Source of the DNA: Yamagishiella unicocca
Lineage: Eukaryota > Chlorophyta > Chlorophyceae > Chlamydomonadales > Volvocaceae
DNA: 64,000 bases
NCBI GenBank assembly: GCA_003116995.1
Contig: BDSL01000076.1
Location: 310,001 to 374,000, forward strand
Direction: 5' to 3'
Below the pieces are notes generated by a model that saw only the letters and a program-made list of their open reading frames with translations, was not told where the DNA came from and ran no database searches. Below are positions 22,401 to 34,860 of this stretch, piece by piece; positions within the stretch are counted from its first letter, which is position 1; every line of letters begins with the position of its first letter. Both the position numbers and the translations under genes were made by a program.

Positions 22401-25400
22401 CTAATGCATGCGGTCGGCCGGCAGCAGGCCGCCGCACTTTGTTGCCCCAGCGCCAACTGCCTGCCGTGCGTCCAGCCAGTCTATCTAGTCTATTTGTTGA
22501 GCTTATGACGTCTTCTGATCCTCACGCACCTACAGGTCACCAGGAACTTACTAAACAAGTTCAGTCAGCAGGAGGGACGTCGCAAGGAATACGCCAAGCT
22601 CAGTACAATGTATTTAATATGCGAGTTCCTCGGGTGGCTGGAGGTAGGTGAGGACAGTATATAGATAGGAGCTCGGAACTGTTAGTTGGGGCCACTAAGC
22701 TGCGGCCTGCTGCTGCTGTGATAAGTGCTACTGCCTCGCTTTCGTTCATTTCGCCCGTCTGGGCCATCCAGCAAACTGGAGATGTTTCGCGGACGACAGA
22801 AAGATAGCTAGCTAGGTAAGCTAACCTAGGAGAGATAGTTAGCTAAGTAGGCTGGCTAAGGTAGGCAGGTAGCTAGGCGGCAGCAGGCAGGTAGACGACT
22901 TCGCTGGATGGCTATCGTATCATTTCGCACTTGCTGCTGCATGCTGCCGTCTTATACACGTTTCCAATTCTCTGCTGTTGCCGACAGGTGATCAGGCAGG
23001 AGATTGTTTTCGTCACCGGCGAATCGCCGGCCACCATGCTCACCCAAGTAATGGACGCGATAAAGTATCAATTCTCCGGGGAGGGTGAAATTCATGGGCT
23101 AAAGGATCCTGGTAAGATATGTACTGCTGCCGTGCGATACCACTACTGCGGCATGGGTCTATATATATCCAGAGAGTGCCGGCACCGAACGAACGCGGGA
23201 TCATTGCAGTGGTTGCCAGATAGAGTTGTGACAGTACTCGCTTGCGGTAGTAATGCCGGACATGTCACTGCCGTCCTACATCCGCCTCTCGTTGCTCGGC
23301 CACTCATTAATCGGTATACATGCGGACAGTGCTGCGTGCCGTTGGAGGACGACGGCACGTACAACGCGTAGTATAGAATATGCTCAAGTCATCGACGACA
23401 CGCGTGTCATTTGTGCGTACGCCTGCCTTCAGAAAACGCGAGATACAAGAAAGAAGTTGAGAAAGAGCCTTGGAGCATCCTGCAGCTCTTTGGAGGTAGG
23501 TGCGCTGGCCGCAGCGGTTGGGGTTGAAGACATAGGGTACTCTGCTAATTCCTCATGTACGCAAACTGCTGCGTATGCATACGTATGTAGGGCTCTGAGG
23601 TGGCCAGCTGGCCACGCAATGGCTTGCTAACAGAACGTGCAGACTGCCTGTCCGTCAACTGTACCTCCGTCCATACATAGGCAGCCGGCTCGGCTGCCAA
23701 CTAAACATTGCTCTGTTCCCTGTTCAGTGCGTGGAAGCACTTGTGAGCTCGCTGCTGTCTGCTGCTGCATGCTGGCTGGATCGTTGCGTATTGATTGCTG
23801 ACTTAGCCGCTTGTGGTTATGCCCAGCACAGTTGAGCTGCGGGCCATCGGAGAAGTAATGATACACGAGCGCACATACGATGATAAGTCAGACCTGTCGG
23901 TGATGGGCTTCGCGGAATTCTCGCGCAGGTCAGTACTTGTTGGCACCCGTATATAGGTACCGTATGGGGGAGGGGCGCATGCCACAGAACTGCAGTCGGG
24001 GCATCGCCTCAAGGCGCATGTGCAACCGGAGCGAGATGTTTTAGTAGAAGCTGTTGCGGTAGGAGATCTTTTACTTTCCGCTTTGGCATTTCCACTGTTA
24101 GCGATGTTCATGTATAGAAATTTATAGAAAATACTCCCGAGGGATAGATATGGTATATCTAGCTTGCATACACCTGCGCTTCGGCCTGTGGTGGCCATCG
24201 ATCAATGACATGCATGTGTGTCATCCTTGCTAAATGCTACTGGTACAATAAGTGGGTATGTTGTTGTTGGAGGGTAAGTGATTATGTTGTGGACGGCTGC
24301 TCACTAGAGGAAGCAACGTCTAAACGCCCAGGAGTCGAAGGACACTCCTGTTCCAAATCAATAGGATCGTTAGGGGATCCGGTTCCGAAAAGCACGTCCA
24401 TAGACTAAAGTTCAAGTGAGGTGGTGATGATAATTACCGATTGGGCGTAGCCATGACTATTTATAATCAGCCATGAAGCTCATGGAAAGCCAACCGGCGA
24501 GGTGACCTTTGATATCTCGGGTTAGTCGCTTCAGCATCCCGAGGCACCGTACGGAAGTGGCTGCTCGTGCTCCAATCGGTGGAAGGCGTACAGCCTTTTA
24601 CCAGTGCTGTTCGGTGACGCAATCATGCTCGCGTCCCAACCTAGGCGCTCACGCTAAGTTCTCGACCTACTGACAATGTAGTATCGTATTATCATCAGAT
24701 AATGATATGTTGTGTTCGAATCATCGCACAAGGGTCGGACTCTTCAGAGACCGCCGAGGGGCTATAGTGCGAGCGTACGTGTGCGTCCACCCGTAGCGCC
24801 CACCCGTAGCGCCACTACAACAGATTATTCTTTCCAATCCGTTGTTTACTGCAGGATGAACAAGCGGGGGCCCCTTCAAAAAGAGGCGGGGCCCCATGCA
24901 AATGAGGCGTCCGACAAGTGGGATGACAGCCCAGAAAAGAAGTTGCAGGCAAGGAAAAACGCAGTGTCAACCTGGATACGCGTGACATGTCCAAGCTTAT
25001 TACCAACCCGGCATGCAATTAGTTCCGGTATCGCGCTGGCAATCGATAGCAACATAGCTCGTGCGGAGGCTCGTGCGGAGGCCCCTAAGTGCACCTGCCT
25101 ATCTGCTGGTCACAGCTCATCGCGCCACCGCTCCTTCACTGCATCAGTCACTATCGCTACCTTTCCGCATTGCACATTCAGCCCGATTCGTGGATGCTGG
25201 GCGTTTGAGGCCGTCCTGCCCCCGTAGGAAACGCTCAAGCCATTGGAAGAATCCATTGACAGGCTAATGGCGATGGACAGCCGGGATGCGCCCAATCAGC
25301 GTACGGCCATGCTGCAGGTAAGTCCGATTGAGGCTTATCCGCCTCAAACATCGGGACCGTACGATCGATGAGGGTTTCGATGTCGGTGCAGCGATGGCCT

Positions 25401-28400
25401 GTGTGTGCGCTGCGTGGACGATGCTGTTGTTGTAATTGTTTCAGTGGGCTCCAGACCTTGAAAGGTAGAGCCATCGGGCGCATCGCCTGACTCTGAAAGA
25501 GACTGGGAAAGCAAGGAAAACCGACGATTCCGAAAGGCAAACCACCCAGAGCTTCACAACCGAGAGCCCAGAGGAAACAGCAAGCACCAATACACAGGGA
25601 GAGATTGCGCTGATGGCTCCCCTGCACATGGCCACATGCATCCCAAGCAGACCCCCGAAAGGAGAGACAGCAGCACGCCTCGGCAACACAATGTGTGCTT
25701 GCATTTACAGGCAATCGCGAGCATAGGTCGATACGTACAAATTATCGAGCGAAGATCTTCACAAACAAGCTATGTTCCAAACCTTAACCTGCTGAGGTTG
25801 GAACCGTACTCTATGGAAGGGCTCTGCCTCGGGCCCCCGCTCCTTCAAACGATATTGTCACGTCCGTAAAACATGTTTCATGCCCGCCCTCCAAGTACCC
25901 GCAAGAAGGCTACTGGCTGTCCGAGGGCTGTCCGGAAGAAGGAACAAATTCAGAAATATCATAGCAGTAAGCTCAGCTATAACCTCGTCGTAGATTTTGC
26001 AAGACCATATCATGGTGTGGGTACGTGGTGGCATGTGCAAACGGTATGTTTACCTCCCAACAGCCAACGGCCAAGCTGGGAGCATGAGCCGCTGTCGGTT
26101 TGTCTTCGGGAGGGTTAAGAGGAAGAGAAGTTGCCTAGTAGCCGAAAATACAAGCAACGAAACCCTCAAATGTCAGGCCCATACAATGCGCATATCCGCT
26201 TATCTCAATAGTACCCGAATCCTTTCCGTTAGAAAGGAAACCAAGGGGATCTCGATAAGGTGTTGAAAATCCCAACGAAGGCATGTATGTGTGGGCCTTT
26301 ACCTAACCTTGGAACAAGCACATGATATGCCCAATCAACAATACGCTTCCTATGCGAACCGTGTGCAAACGCCAATTCAGAAAGTAGCCCGTCCTAAAGA
26401 TTGTAACCAAGACTGCGGTAGGTACTCAACAAGACTCAACCTACTTCAAAACCTTGCCATGTCATCGGCCGCCCTCCATAGCACGGATAGGAACAATCCT
26501 TCCAGTATGCAATGTGCGGTCCAACGCGGCCCAATATACGTCCCCTTACCTGCCACAGGTGCTACTCTGCAAGCTGATTGACGTCTTAGACGACGGCGAC
26601 ATAAGGAAGCCGGAGCCCACACATGTGAAAGACGGGCGTTACCTGCAGCGCGACTTTAGGTAGGTGTATTTGTTCCAGGTTTCTGGATAGCGGCCCAGAG
26701 GAGCCAAAGCAAGTGCATTGTATGTTCAAGAAGCGGCCCGGCGGGTCTCGCCACCTCGGACAGTAGGGGGCTAGAGACGGCGATTGTTTCCGCTGGGTCT
26801 CATGTGCATTGGATAGGTAGGAGCGACCCATTATACCCAGACAGTCAAAGCGAGCAAAACGTTTAGCACATTCATACACCGCCATCTTATCTGTAACCCA
26901 TAGGTAAGCTCGTGCGGGATCGATCCCTGCTGGTTGGCGGTATTAGGACTGAAGAAAGGAATCGGGATAGAGAAGGTAGAACCACCATGCATGTCAATTT
27001 ACGTCCAAGGGGAGCCAGGGGCGCACCCTGTGTATGCAAGGCACTGCGGGTGGCCAAAGGCATGAGCTACGTGTTCACAAGCCAGTGTAATATAATATAT
27101 AGAGTGGTCCTCGATAGGCCCTCCCAGGCCTCCGTTGGCGATTGCTGATGCGTTGGTCTTGTGCAAGAGCTGAGGAGGCAAGGAGCAGAACAAACTCGCC
27201 GCCGCCCGCCGGTGCGCATATACATATACACCAATCTAGGTATAGACTCATGTTCAATTTAGGCGCAACCTTGGCTTTTCGCTTACGTAAAGGAAAATAT
27301 GAGTTACATGAGGAAACCTAGTGGGAACTGAGCATATCCAGCGGGATTAGAACCCATGTATGAGGTGGTCACGGTGGACGACAAGTTGTTGGGGACGGCA
27401 AGTTGTTGGGGGCGGTGGCAGACGGTGGTGACATAAGCAGACCGACTACAGTGTGGCTGCAGTGCGGCTGCGTTTGTTTCTGTCTCTTTCGTATCCTTCA
27501 TGTCTGGCGATGTGCCGATTATTCAGCATTCTGGTGCCCTATAACAAATACTACTGTAGTGTGTAGTGTGCCGTGTACCGCGCAACAGGAATGGACTTGA
27601 ATCCGCCGAGGCATCAGTGTGCCAAGCATGCACACCTCTCATATTGGCCCTGCCGAACAGCAGTGTCCTTCATGTCCCCCCACTCGGCCTTGTATGTGGC
27701 CCACGCCTTTGTTTTCCTCCCGTCTTCCCAATGAGGCCGTTTTCCATAATGATGGTTGCTTTACAGTGATAGTCGCTTTTCAGTGATGGCAGCCTATCAG
27801 TGACGACCGCTTTCGAGTGATGGCAGCCTATCAGTGACGACCGCTTTCGAGTGATGAAGGCTTTCGAGTGATGACCGTGTCGTTTCAGCCCGTATGCCAT
27901 GACCCCTCTCCCCTCCCCCGTTGAGCAGGATGAGGCCGCTGGTGGCGTACTTGAAGCCGGACGCACTAAAATGGTTGGCAGATCAGCATTTTATGAAGGA
28001 GACAGATAAACTCATTACCGAGAAATCCGTGGATGCAGAAATTCTCATGCAATGGTGCGACGGGAAGGATGACATTGCATGTGACGTCCAGCGTTACGTC
28101 TGAAAGACCACAGCTGGGGTGAGCGGCAGCACCCGGCTGTGCGACCGTGCCGTACATACACACAGTGCCCTTCGATCGCATGTTGACCAGCTGCACAACT
28201 GTCAAGCAAGCGTGTCATGGAGACTCAAGTATTATTTGGTATGCACATACCACCCACCTGGCCTTGCAGGGAAGAAGAGATAGATGAAGCGCGCAAGAGC
28301 GACCTGGGGAAACGACGTGGATGGAATACAGTGGATGTGGAAGTTTTCAAAAAAATAGCCTTCCTCGGCTTCCTGGAGGACATGGATTGGTGTCTTGTTG

Positions 28401-29811
28401 ACAAGGTACAGCTTGCCACAGAAGAGGCGAAGATGGCGATGCAAGCGGTGGAAGCAACGCAGCAAGTGGCTGTGGCGCGGCAGAAGGCTGCTGCTGATGC
28501 GGCGCAGCGAGCTGCTGCTGCTGCTAGTGCTGCTGCTGCTGCTGCTGCGGAGGCGGAGGCGGAGGCCGCGGCGCACCAAGCTACTGCTGATGCGGCGGCG
28601 CAAGTGGATGAGGCGCAACGAGCTGCTGATGCGAAGGCGGCGGTGAAGCGAGCGGATGCTGCTGCTAATGCGGCGCAGCAAGCGGCTGCTGCTGCTGATG
28701 CGGCGCAGCAAGCGGCTGGTGTGGCTGTGACTGCGGCACAGGAAGCGGCTGCTGCTGCGAAGGCGGCACAGGAAGCGGCTGCTGCTGAGAAGGCGGCACA
28801 GGAAGCGGCTGCTGCGAAGGCGGCACAGCCACCTGCTGAAGAGGCGCAGCGAGCTACGGCGGCGGCGGCGGCTACTGCTACGGCGGCGGCGGTGCAGCGT
28901 GCGGCTGATTCTGCTGCTACTGCGCGAGAGGATACTGTTAAGGCGGCGCAGAAAGCGGCTGATGCTGCTGTGGCGCAGCAAACGGCTGCTACTGAGGCGC
29001 AGAAAGCGGCGGCGGCGGCGCAGAAAGCGGCGGCGGCGGCGCAGCAAACGGCTGCTGTGGCGGCGGTGCAGCAAGCGGCTGCTGCGGCGGCGGTGCAGCA
29101 AGCGGCTGCGGCGGCGGCGGTGCAGCAAGCGGCTGCTGCGGCGGCGGTGCAGCAAACGGCTCCTGATGCAGCGCGGCAAACGGCTGATGCTGCGGCATCG
29201 GCGCAGCAAGCGGCTCCTGCGGCGGCGGCGCATCAAACGGCTGCTGCGGCGGCGGTGCAGCAAACTGCGGCGATGGCGCAGAAAGCGGCTCGTGATGCGG
29301 TGCAGCTAACGGCTAGTGATGCGGCGAAGGCGCAGCTAACGGCGGCGGCGTCGGCGAGGCGAGCGGCTTTGGCGGCGGTGGCGCAGCAAGCGGCTGCTGC
29401 TGCGGCACAGCGAGCGGCTGCTGCGGCGGTGGTGGCGCAGCAAGCGGCTGCTGATGCAGCGCAGCAAGTGGCTGCTGGTGTGGCGCGTGCACGACGTCAG
29501 CGAAGTATAGATAACCTCAAGGGAGCCTACTTCCCTGGTGAGTGAAGGCGTTGCGGTGAGGACACCACCCGGTTGGAGTGACGGTAGTGCACACGGCAGT
29601 GCCTGGCAGTGCGAGAGACGCCTGCGTTGTCTCAACGCCTGTCCTGATAAGTTTGGCTGATTGCAACGAAATATGAAAATCAATACTCCCCATTACTCGC
29701 TCTGGCGTTCTGAATGTAAGGGTTGTTTGGGGTCACCTTGTAACTTGTGCAACAGGTGCCTTTCCGCCGAGAAAGCAAACGTCAGAGACGACGGTATACA
29801 AGCGTGAGTGA
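19441..29811 (+). CDS. Gene B: uncharacterised membrane-anchored family, paralogue 2, with a giant Ala/Gln-rich exon
   Basis: Exons: 19441-19691, 21505-21592, 21784-21837, 22180-22248, 22536-22643, 22988-23111, 23433-23495, 23832-23928, 24855-24948, 25228-25317, 26559-26659, 27929-28054, 28270-29537, 29756-29803. Phases fit throughout. The first exon (EHYWHLGTRAEVVYEALLL) is shared only with pseudogene C. The next carries the hydrophobic anchor LVLGALAFVMSII. The rest matches genes A and D block by block (SAFDLQSRLKEQ, YLICEFLGWLE, VIRQEIVFVTG, RPLVAYLKPDALKWLADQ). The 1268-bp exon starts like the others (a VFKKIAFLGFLEDMDW block), ends with AYFPG, and holds 333 extra codons of Ala/Gln repeat. 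Three introns use GC donors. The C-terminus is uncertain: either a stop at 29809-29811 or a further exon. No start codon was found, so the N-terminus is incomplete. Function unknown. Confidence 0.82.
20072..20290 (-). mobile_element. Retrotransposon-related 3'-end fragment in an intron of gene B
   Basis: Contains diverged forms of the reversed 3'-UTR motifs (CAGTGAGCTCCGGCCAGA, then GTCTGACACTGAAAGGGATA). It is the most diverged copy in the window and lacks a clean terminus. It holds the 27-bp inverted repeat at 20188-20264. Confidence 0.5.
20188..20264. repeat. 27-bp perfect inverted repeat with 23-bp spacer
   Basis: Arms 20188-20214 (AGGTTGCGAGGCG...GGAATCC) and 20238-20264 are perfect reverse complements. 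The spacer itself contains another copy of the arm sequence CAGACGCCTCGCAAC, so two alternative hairpins are possible. It lies in an intron of gene B inside a retrotransposon-like fragment. Confidence 0.85.
25434..25700 (-). mobile_element. 5'-truncated non-LTR retrotransposon 3' end in an intron of gene B
   Basis: Begins with the reversed terminus TTGTTGTAATTGTTTCAGTG and continues through the 3'-UTR motifs GGTAGAGCCATCGGGCGCAT and ACCACCCAGAGC for about 260 bp. It lies between the exons ending at 25317 and starting at 26559. It is absent from the corresponding introns of A and D, so it was inserted after the paralogues separated. Confidence 0.7.
27470..27560 (+). mobile_element. Short 3'-end fragment of the second retrotransposon subfamily
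   Basis: Shows TTTCTGTCTCTTTCGTATCC, a diverged GTCTGGCGATGTGC and the subfamily-2 type terminus ATAACAAATACTACTGTAG. It is in an intron of gene B. Boundaries are approximate and no target duplication was recognised. Confidence 0.5.
27782..27866 (+). repeat. 34-bp tandem repeat in an intron of gene B
   Basis: Two identical 34-bp units at 27782-27815 and 27816-27849 (starting AGTGATGGCAGCC, ending ACCGCTTTCG) are followed by a 17-bp partial unit at 27850-27866. Confidence 0.85.
28436..29490 (+). repeat. Coding Ala/Gln repeat tract inside gene B
   Basis: About 350 codons, dominated by GCN and CAG with scattered Lys, Arg, Asp and Glu, form AAQQAAA-type units. The clearest DNA repeat is a roughly 45-bp unit near 29055-29165 (GCAGCAAGCGGCTGCTGCGG). 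The frame stays open through the whole tract, and the flanking exon ends are conserved with genes A and D. The protein segment would be a long alpha-helix or coiled-coil rod. Slippage or unequal exchange is the probable source. Confidence 0.85.
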
Positions 29812-32129
29812 GCACAGCGAACAGTTGCCCCGGGCTCGTCGGAGCTTAGCACAGTTGCTTAACAATTGTACCCCACGTGCCCTCCTGCCCCGGTGAAACC
29901 TGCTCGCATGCCTGGCAGCGCTTACTGAATGGTGTTTTAGCCCAGTGCAATAATTGGAGGGATTTCGTGATGCCCATGCCTCCCTTCGCAGGGGTGGAGG
30001 GCATCGTGGGTGAAGGTTTGAGCTGGACTAAACGGGCTGGCAGCCGGGCTGGAAGCCTGTTTGTTCGAACCGAAACATGGCGACCTACGCCAACGGGGGG
30101 TACGCAAGTTTAACGATGGGGCCATGGTTGTGACGGTGGGGGCACCTGTGCCCAAGTAGGAGGCGTGTGCACATGCCTGGAGCGTCAGGCGCCAGCCAAC
30201 ACCAACAAGGAGGCGCAAGGGAGGGACATGCTGGTTTGCAGCGGACGATATCATAAAAGACGGTTCTCACTCAATAGTGATGCTAACCGTGCACTCCGCC
30301 TCAGGATAGCTACTTATGTTTGGCGGAAGATGCGCATAATACCGTCGGTTTCTGTCTCTTTCGTCTCCTTCAGTGTCAGGTGATGTGCCCGATGGTTCTA
30401 CCTTCTGGTCTGGAGCCACTGTAACGATTACAACAACTATGATGAATCGATGTTACAGGAACCCCAAGTCATGTTATTTCTTTGGGATTGTTGTAACGGT
30501 TACAGTGGGTTCCAGACCAAGAGGTGTTAGTTTGCACGGCGCTAGCCTGGCATGCGCGTTTGGGGCCCAAGGTATGTATGAGGTGCGGCCTGGAAAGGTC
30601 TGGGCCATATTCCAAATTTTAGGACAAGTTTCTCGAGGTCAGGCGGACCAGGTACCACCCTTGGGAGGTCCTGGGGTTGGGGAATGGACTAAAACCCTGG
30701 CACTTCTACCACCAGCATCAGCCCTGCGTCTTCCTATATCGCATTATGCTCTTACGGCATCCCAAGCAGACGGCCTTGAGTTTGGCCAGGCTGCATTACT
30801 GAGTTTGGCAAAACCCTCATCACCCGACAGCCATGCACACTTCCCAAACCACGATTGATCCCTTGTTCAACAATCCTACAACCCTGTCGCCACCACTATC
30901 TGTGGCCTGGGCTGAAACGCTCAACCTAAATGTTCTCCATGATGCCGTCGTCGCTATCCCCGACGTTGCCACCTGTGCCAGCAGCATCCAGCTCCCCCTC
31001 AAAGGAGATTACCCAGTTCTCTGCACGCAGGTGCTTGCACGTAGTATACTTGCATTGGAATATGTATTCCAGCATGAAGCGGTCTGCTGCAGTACAGGTG
31101 GGGGCACCTATTATGGAACACTTCGACTTTGCGACGGGCGCGAAATTCGATTACTCCAAGAAATTTACATTTGATTAGCATGAATCGTTGCTTTAAGGTC
31201 CTCTGTACGGCTACGAAGCCTGGTCCATTACTGTTATCCTTAGGGGTAGAACCCCTCACAACCCCTAGCCTCCCCGTCGACACTTTTCTTTTTAAGCCGT
31301 CCTTCACCGTTTACGTCATTCGATTCTTTATGCCGTTGTTATTTAATTCTCTTCAGGTATGCCGTCCTCGTCTCCAGTCGTCTCCGCGTGCTAACATAGC
31401 TGTGATGTCGCTTACATGGCTTCTTAGTAAAGCCGCTGCCCGGGAAATTTTAATATGCGATTGGTGGTCTGGAAAGTTGGAGGCGTGTGGAGTTGGAACC
31501 GGCCGGCTGAAATGAAGGAATGAAGGTCGGGTCTTGAAAGAGGCAGGAAGCAAGGATACAAGAAAGGATGAATGTTTAAGTAGTAGAGAAGACATGAACA
31601 TATTGATCCACGGTGTTTTAACTTCCTACACCGTGGCACGTTCAAAATGCCGTGGCAAGTTGGCGCTAAAGGCCAAAGATAAGGCTCCGTGATCCCTCTG
31701 TCGGACAACTTCGTCTGCTTCGCCTGGAAGTTCTGCACATCACATTTACGTTTTCTGCAAAGACTCCGTTACACACTCTGCTAGAGCCCCACCGGGGCGA
31801 TAATAAACAATGCAGGTAGGGAGAGGGTGAAGACGCACCGACGATGGACAGCAACAAATGGCAACACGACTAGCCGTAAACGTCCAAAGCCAGCACGGCC
31901 TGTAGCGCTACGTTGATTCTCCGAAAAGTACAAACACCGACGCCCCAGCGTCCCAACAGGAGCAATCCCGCTCCAGAACCAAGCGACGTTCGTACGTCGT
32001 ATGTTGCAGAAAACCATGGTTTTCCTTGAAAACTCGGAAAACCGTTACGTTCTCAAATTTTATTTTTCTCTTGAATCCTTACTTCCTTTACACCAACATC
32101 GCATGAATACGTGAATACATTTGGCTGAG
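29812..32129. other. Intergenic stretch with two retrotransposon scraps and an unassigned ORF
   Basis: Positions 30345-30440 (plus) hold a short 3' end with CAGTGTCAGGTGATGTGCCC and terminus TGTAACGATTACAACAAC. Positions 30490-30533 (minus) hold about 44 bp of the reversed terminus. An open frame at 30833-31174 (113 residues) starts with ATG and contains SVAWAETLNLNVLHDAVVAI. I do not recognise it, and it could be a chance ORF or part of an unnamed element. Confidence 0.4.
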
Positions 32130-32602
32130 ACCGCCGGATTTGCTGAAATCGCGGAGTTAAAATCCTGGCAGTGCTGCAAGGAATTTTCGTTCACGCACCT
32201 CTTCGAAAACGTCGCCAAAGATGAACACTACTGGCAACTCGGTACGCGCTAATAAGTGGGTTGCGACATGTATGATGCTTTGCTGCTAGCTCATACGGAA
32301 ACTTTGTCCTCGCAGAATTCGACGCTTTTGTTGCGGCTCAATGGCTTCCTGCAACAGGAGGACGATGCACTGCCGAATGCGACGATTATATCGTAAGATT
32401 GCCCTGCCGAGGTTACGGTTTCAATGCTTGGAACTCTATCGGCGGTTATGTACTATAGCCATTTTACCGGCTTGCCTAATACCAAAGACAGGTGTTGTCG
32501 TGGCCTAAGGAGCGGCATGCTGGAGTCGGCAAAACGGTGACTGCGATGGGCCTTCCACTACTGCAGGAGCTGGAGACGCTCTCGCGACAGCACACGAAAA
32601 AC

Positions 32603-32826
32603 GGACCAGCGCCCTCTGGCGCGGTCCGTGCTAAAGCACGGAGAGGCGCCCTCTGGCGCGGGAAAAAACCGAGCGCTCGAAAGCGCAGTCCAGCGCGGCC
32701 ACACCGGCACGGCCGAAAAGACAACACGCGGCACTACGTCACCTAACACGCTGCGCCCGAAGCGCCTTGACAAACCTACAAACAAATGGGGAAAAAATCC
32801 CCCGCTGAAAACGTGCCAGCGGCACG
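32603..32826. repeat. Cluster of seven short perfect or near-perfect hairpins
   Basis: Stems: 32603-32627 (10 bp, one bulged A, loop CTCT), 32626-32641 (7 bp, CCGTGCT/AGCACGG), 32646-32659 (GCGCC/GGCGC, loop CTCT), 32673-32686 (GCGCT/AGCGC, loop CGAA), 32696-32715 (CGGCC/GGCCG), 32788-32802 (GGGGA/TCCCC) and 32812-32826 (CGTGCC/GGCACG, loop AGC). The block lies in the first intron of pseudogene C and has no counterpart in gene B. Its GC-rich hairpins resemble those of organelle or bacterial intergenic DNA. Origin unknown. Confidence 0.6.
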
Positions 32827-34860
32827 ACACACCTCTTCCACCGGGTATTGACGGGAAAAACACCTAGCGCGCTCGGGGCCGTGCTAGTAACGCTGAAAGT
32901 CCGCGCTTATCATCGCTGTTAGGGCGCCTGCTCCGCTGTCCAAAGCTGCTGTCGCTCCCGGGCGGAACCAACCTGGTTGGCGGGGTCGACACGGGAACAC
33001 CAGGGCGGGCGGGGGGAAGTAGAGAGCAAGGATAGCTCCAATAGTGAAGGCAGAATGCAGTACGTAACCTAACTTAGAAGCTGTAGTCGCTTCTCTCCTG
33101 CCGCTCCTAAGTACAATTAGGTCACACGGTGCGAATTTGTCTGTATAAATGGACATCTGCCCAATGCGACGTGTGCTAACGGTTCACTCGCTTACATACT
33201 GCCTTCACGACTGCACCACAGGCTCCGGTTGAGCGTGTCTGGAGTCATCTTCTCCTTTGTCGCGACCCTGTTATATATCTGTTTTTAAAAGGAACTAGAG
33301 AGGAACTTGGAAGACTTCAAGGCGAGTGTAAGCAGTGGTCTGACGCTGCTGGGCTGATTGGGCCGCAAATTATACAAGGGAATGTCCCATGTCCGTGTAC
33401 CACTCGTGGCTGTTCCTGACTATTGCGTCTACATACTGTCAAATGCATGCAGATGAATTGCTTTACGTACGCACCGTGTACTCGTGCCTTTCAGGACAGG
33501 CTTGCGGACAGGCAACAGCAGGTCGTGCGAACGCATCTAACGTACGTAAGCACAGTCATTTTCGTGAAACGCTAGCTGCTACGTTCTCTTAATCGCTATG
33601 TCTCGGCACATCATTATTTCCTCGTCTGTACGTGCCGCTGTCATGAGCATTCACATGCATCGTCCTACCTGCCATTGTATGTCCAGCTTTCAAGGCCACC
33701 CCACTCGGAACACGAGCGATGAGGGTCCGCAAACCCACACCACTTCAGTACCCTGCCGTACAGCCGTATTGCGCCCATTTAGAACATATCACCCGACCGC
33801 TACTGTGCCTTATTCCCCACCCTACCTGCCCCCAACCGTGCAGCTCATGGCACGGTACCGAAAACCCCTAGTGCAGAGCGCTTTTGATCTCCAATCACGG
33901 CTAAAAGAGCAGGCAAGTTCAGCTGAATGTATGTTGCAAAGCTCGGGGTAGATCGTAGTGAAAAGGTTGGATTACCTTACGGACATACCTTATGGACACA
34001 TCCTGTGCTTATATTAATGAAGCACAGCTGAATCCATCGGGTTACACAGCCTGTCTTTCTAATGGACAAGTTGATGACCATCGATGCGGTCGCTCGGCAG
34101 GTCGATCGCTGCCGCACTTCATTATGCCAGCCGACTGGCATGCTGCAGTCCAGCCAGTCCGTTCAGAATACGTTGTCTTACTAAATCTTCTGATCCGTCC
34201 TCTCACGCACCTGCACAGGTCACCAGGAACTTACTACGATAAGTGATGTATGATGAGGCTGTATGCATGGTAGTTGCCTCGCTTTCATTTAATTCGCCCA
34301 TCTGGATGGGACATCCAGCAAACGGGAGATGGTTCGCGGAAAACAGGATGATAGCTACGTATGCTAACCTAGGAGAGATAGGTACAGTAGGTAGGTAGGC
34401 TGGCCAAGGTAGGCAGGTAGCTAGGCTGCAGGCAGGTAGACGTAATAAACAGACGCTCCCTTCACGGGATGGCTATCATTCCGCACTTGTTGATGTGCTG
34501 CATATGCTGTCATATACAAGTTTTCCGACTCCCTGCTTTTGCCAACAGGTGATAAGACAGGAGATTGTCTTCGTCACTGGTGAATCGCCGGCCACCACAA
34601 TCACCCAAATAATAGACGCGATAAAGTTTCAATTCTCCGGGGAGGAAAAAGTCTATGGGCTAGTGGATCCTGGTAAGACATGTACTGCTGCCGTGCGATA
34701 CCACAAAATCCACAGCGTGCATGGGTCTGCATCCAGGGAGTGCCGGCACCGAACGAAACGAGACCATGGCGGTGGCTGCCAGATATAGTTGCAACAGTAC
34801 TTCGTCGCTTGCGGTTGTGATGCTGTATATGCCACTGCCGTACTCAGTCTCATTTTCAGT

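Noticed and set aside
28232..29263. 343-codon minus-strand open frame opposite the Ala/Gln tract
   Set aside because: It is Arg/Leu/Ser low-complexity sequence created by reading GCN/CAG repeats backwards. The plus frame has conserved exon ends shared with genes A and D, so the minus frame is a shadow.
30833..31174. 113-residue ORF as a real gene
   Set aside because: It has an ATG and a stop but no recognisable domain, no neighbouring exons in phase, and lies among retrotransposon scraps. It is kept only as an unassigned ORF.
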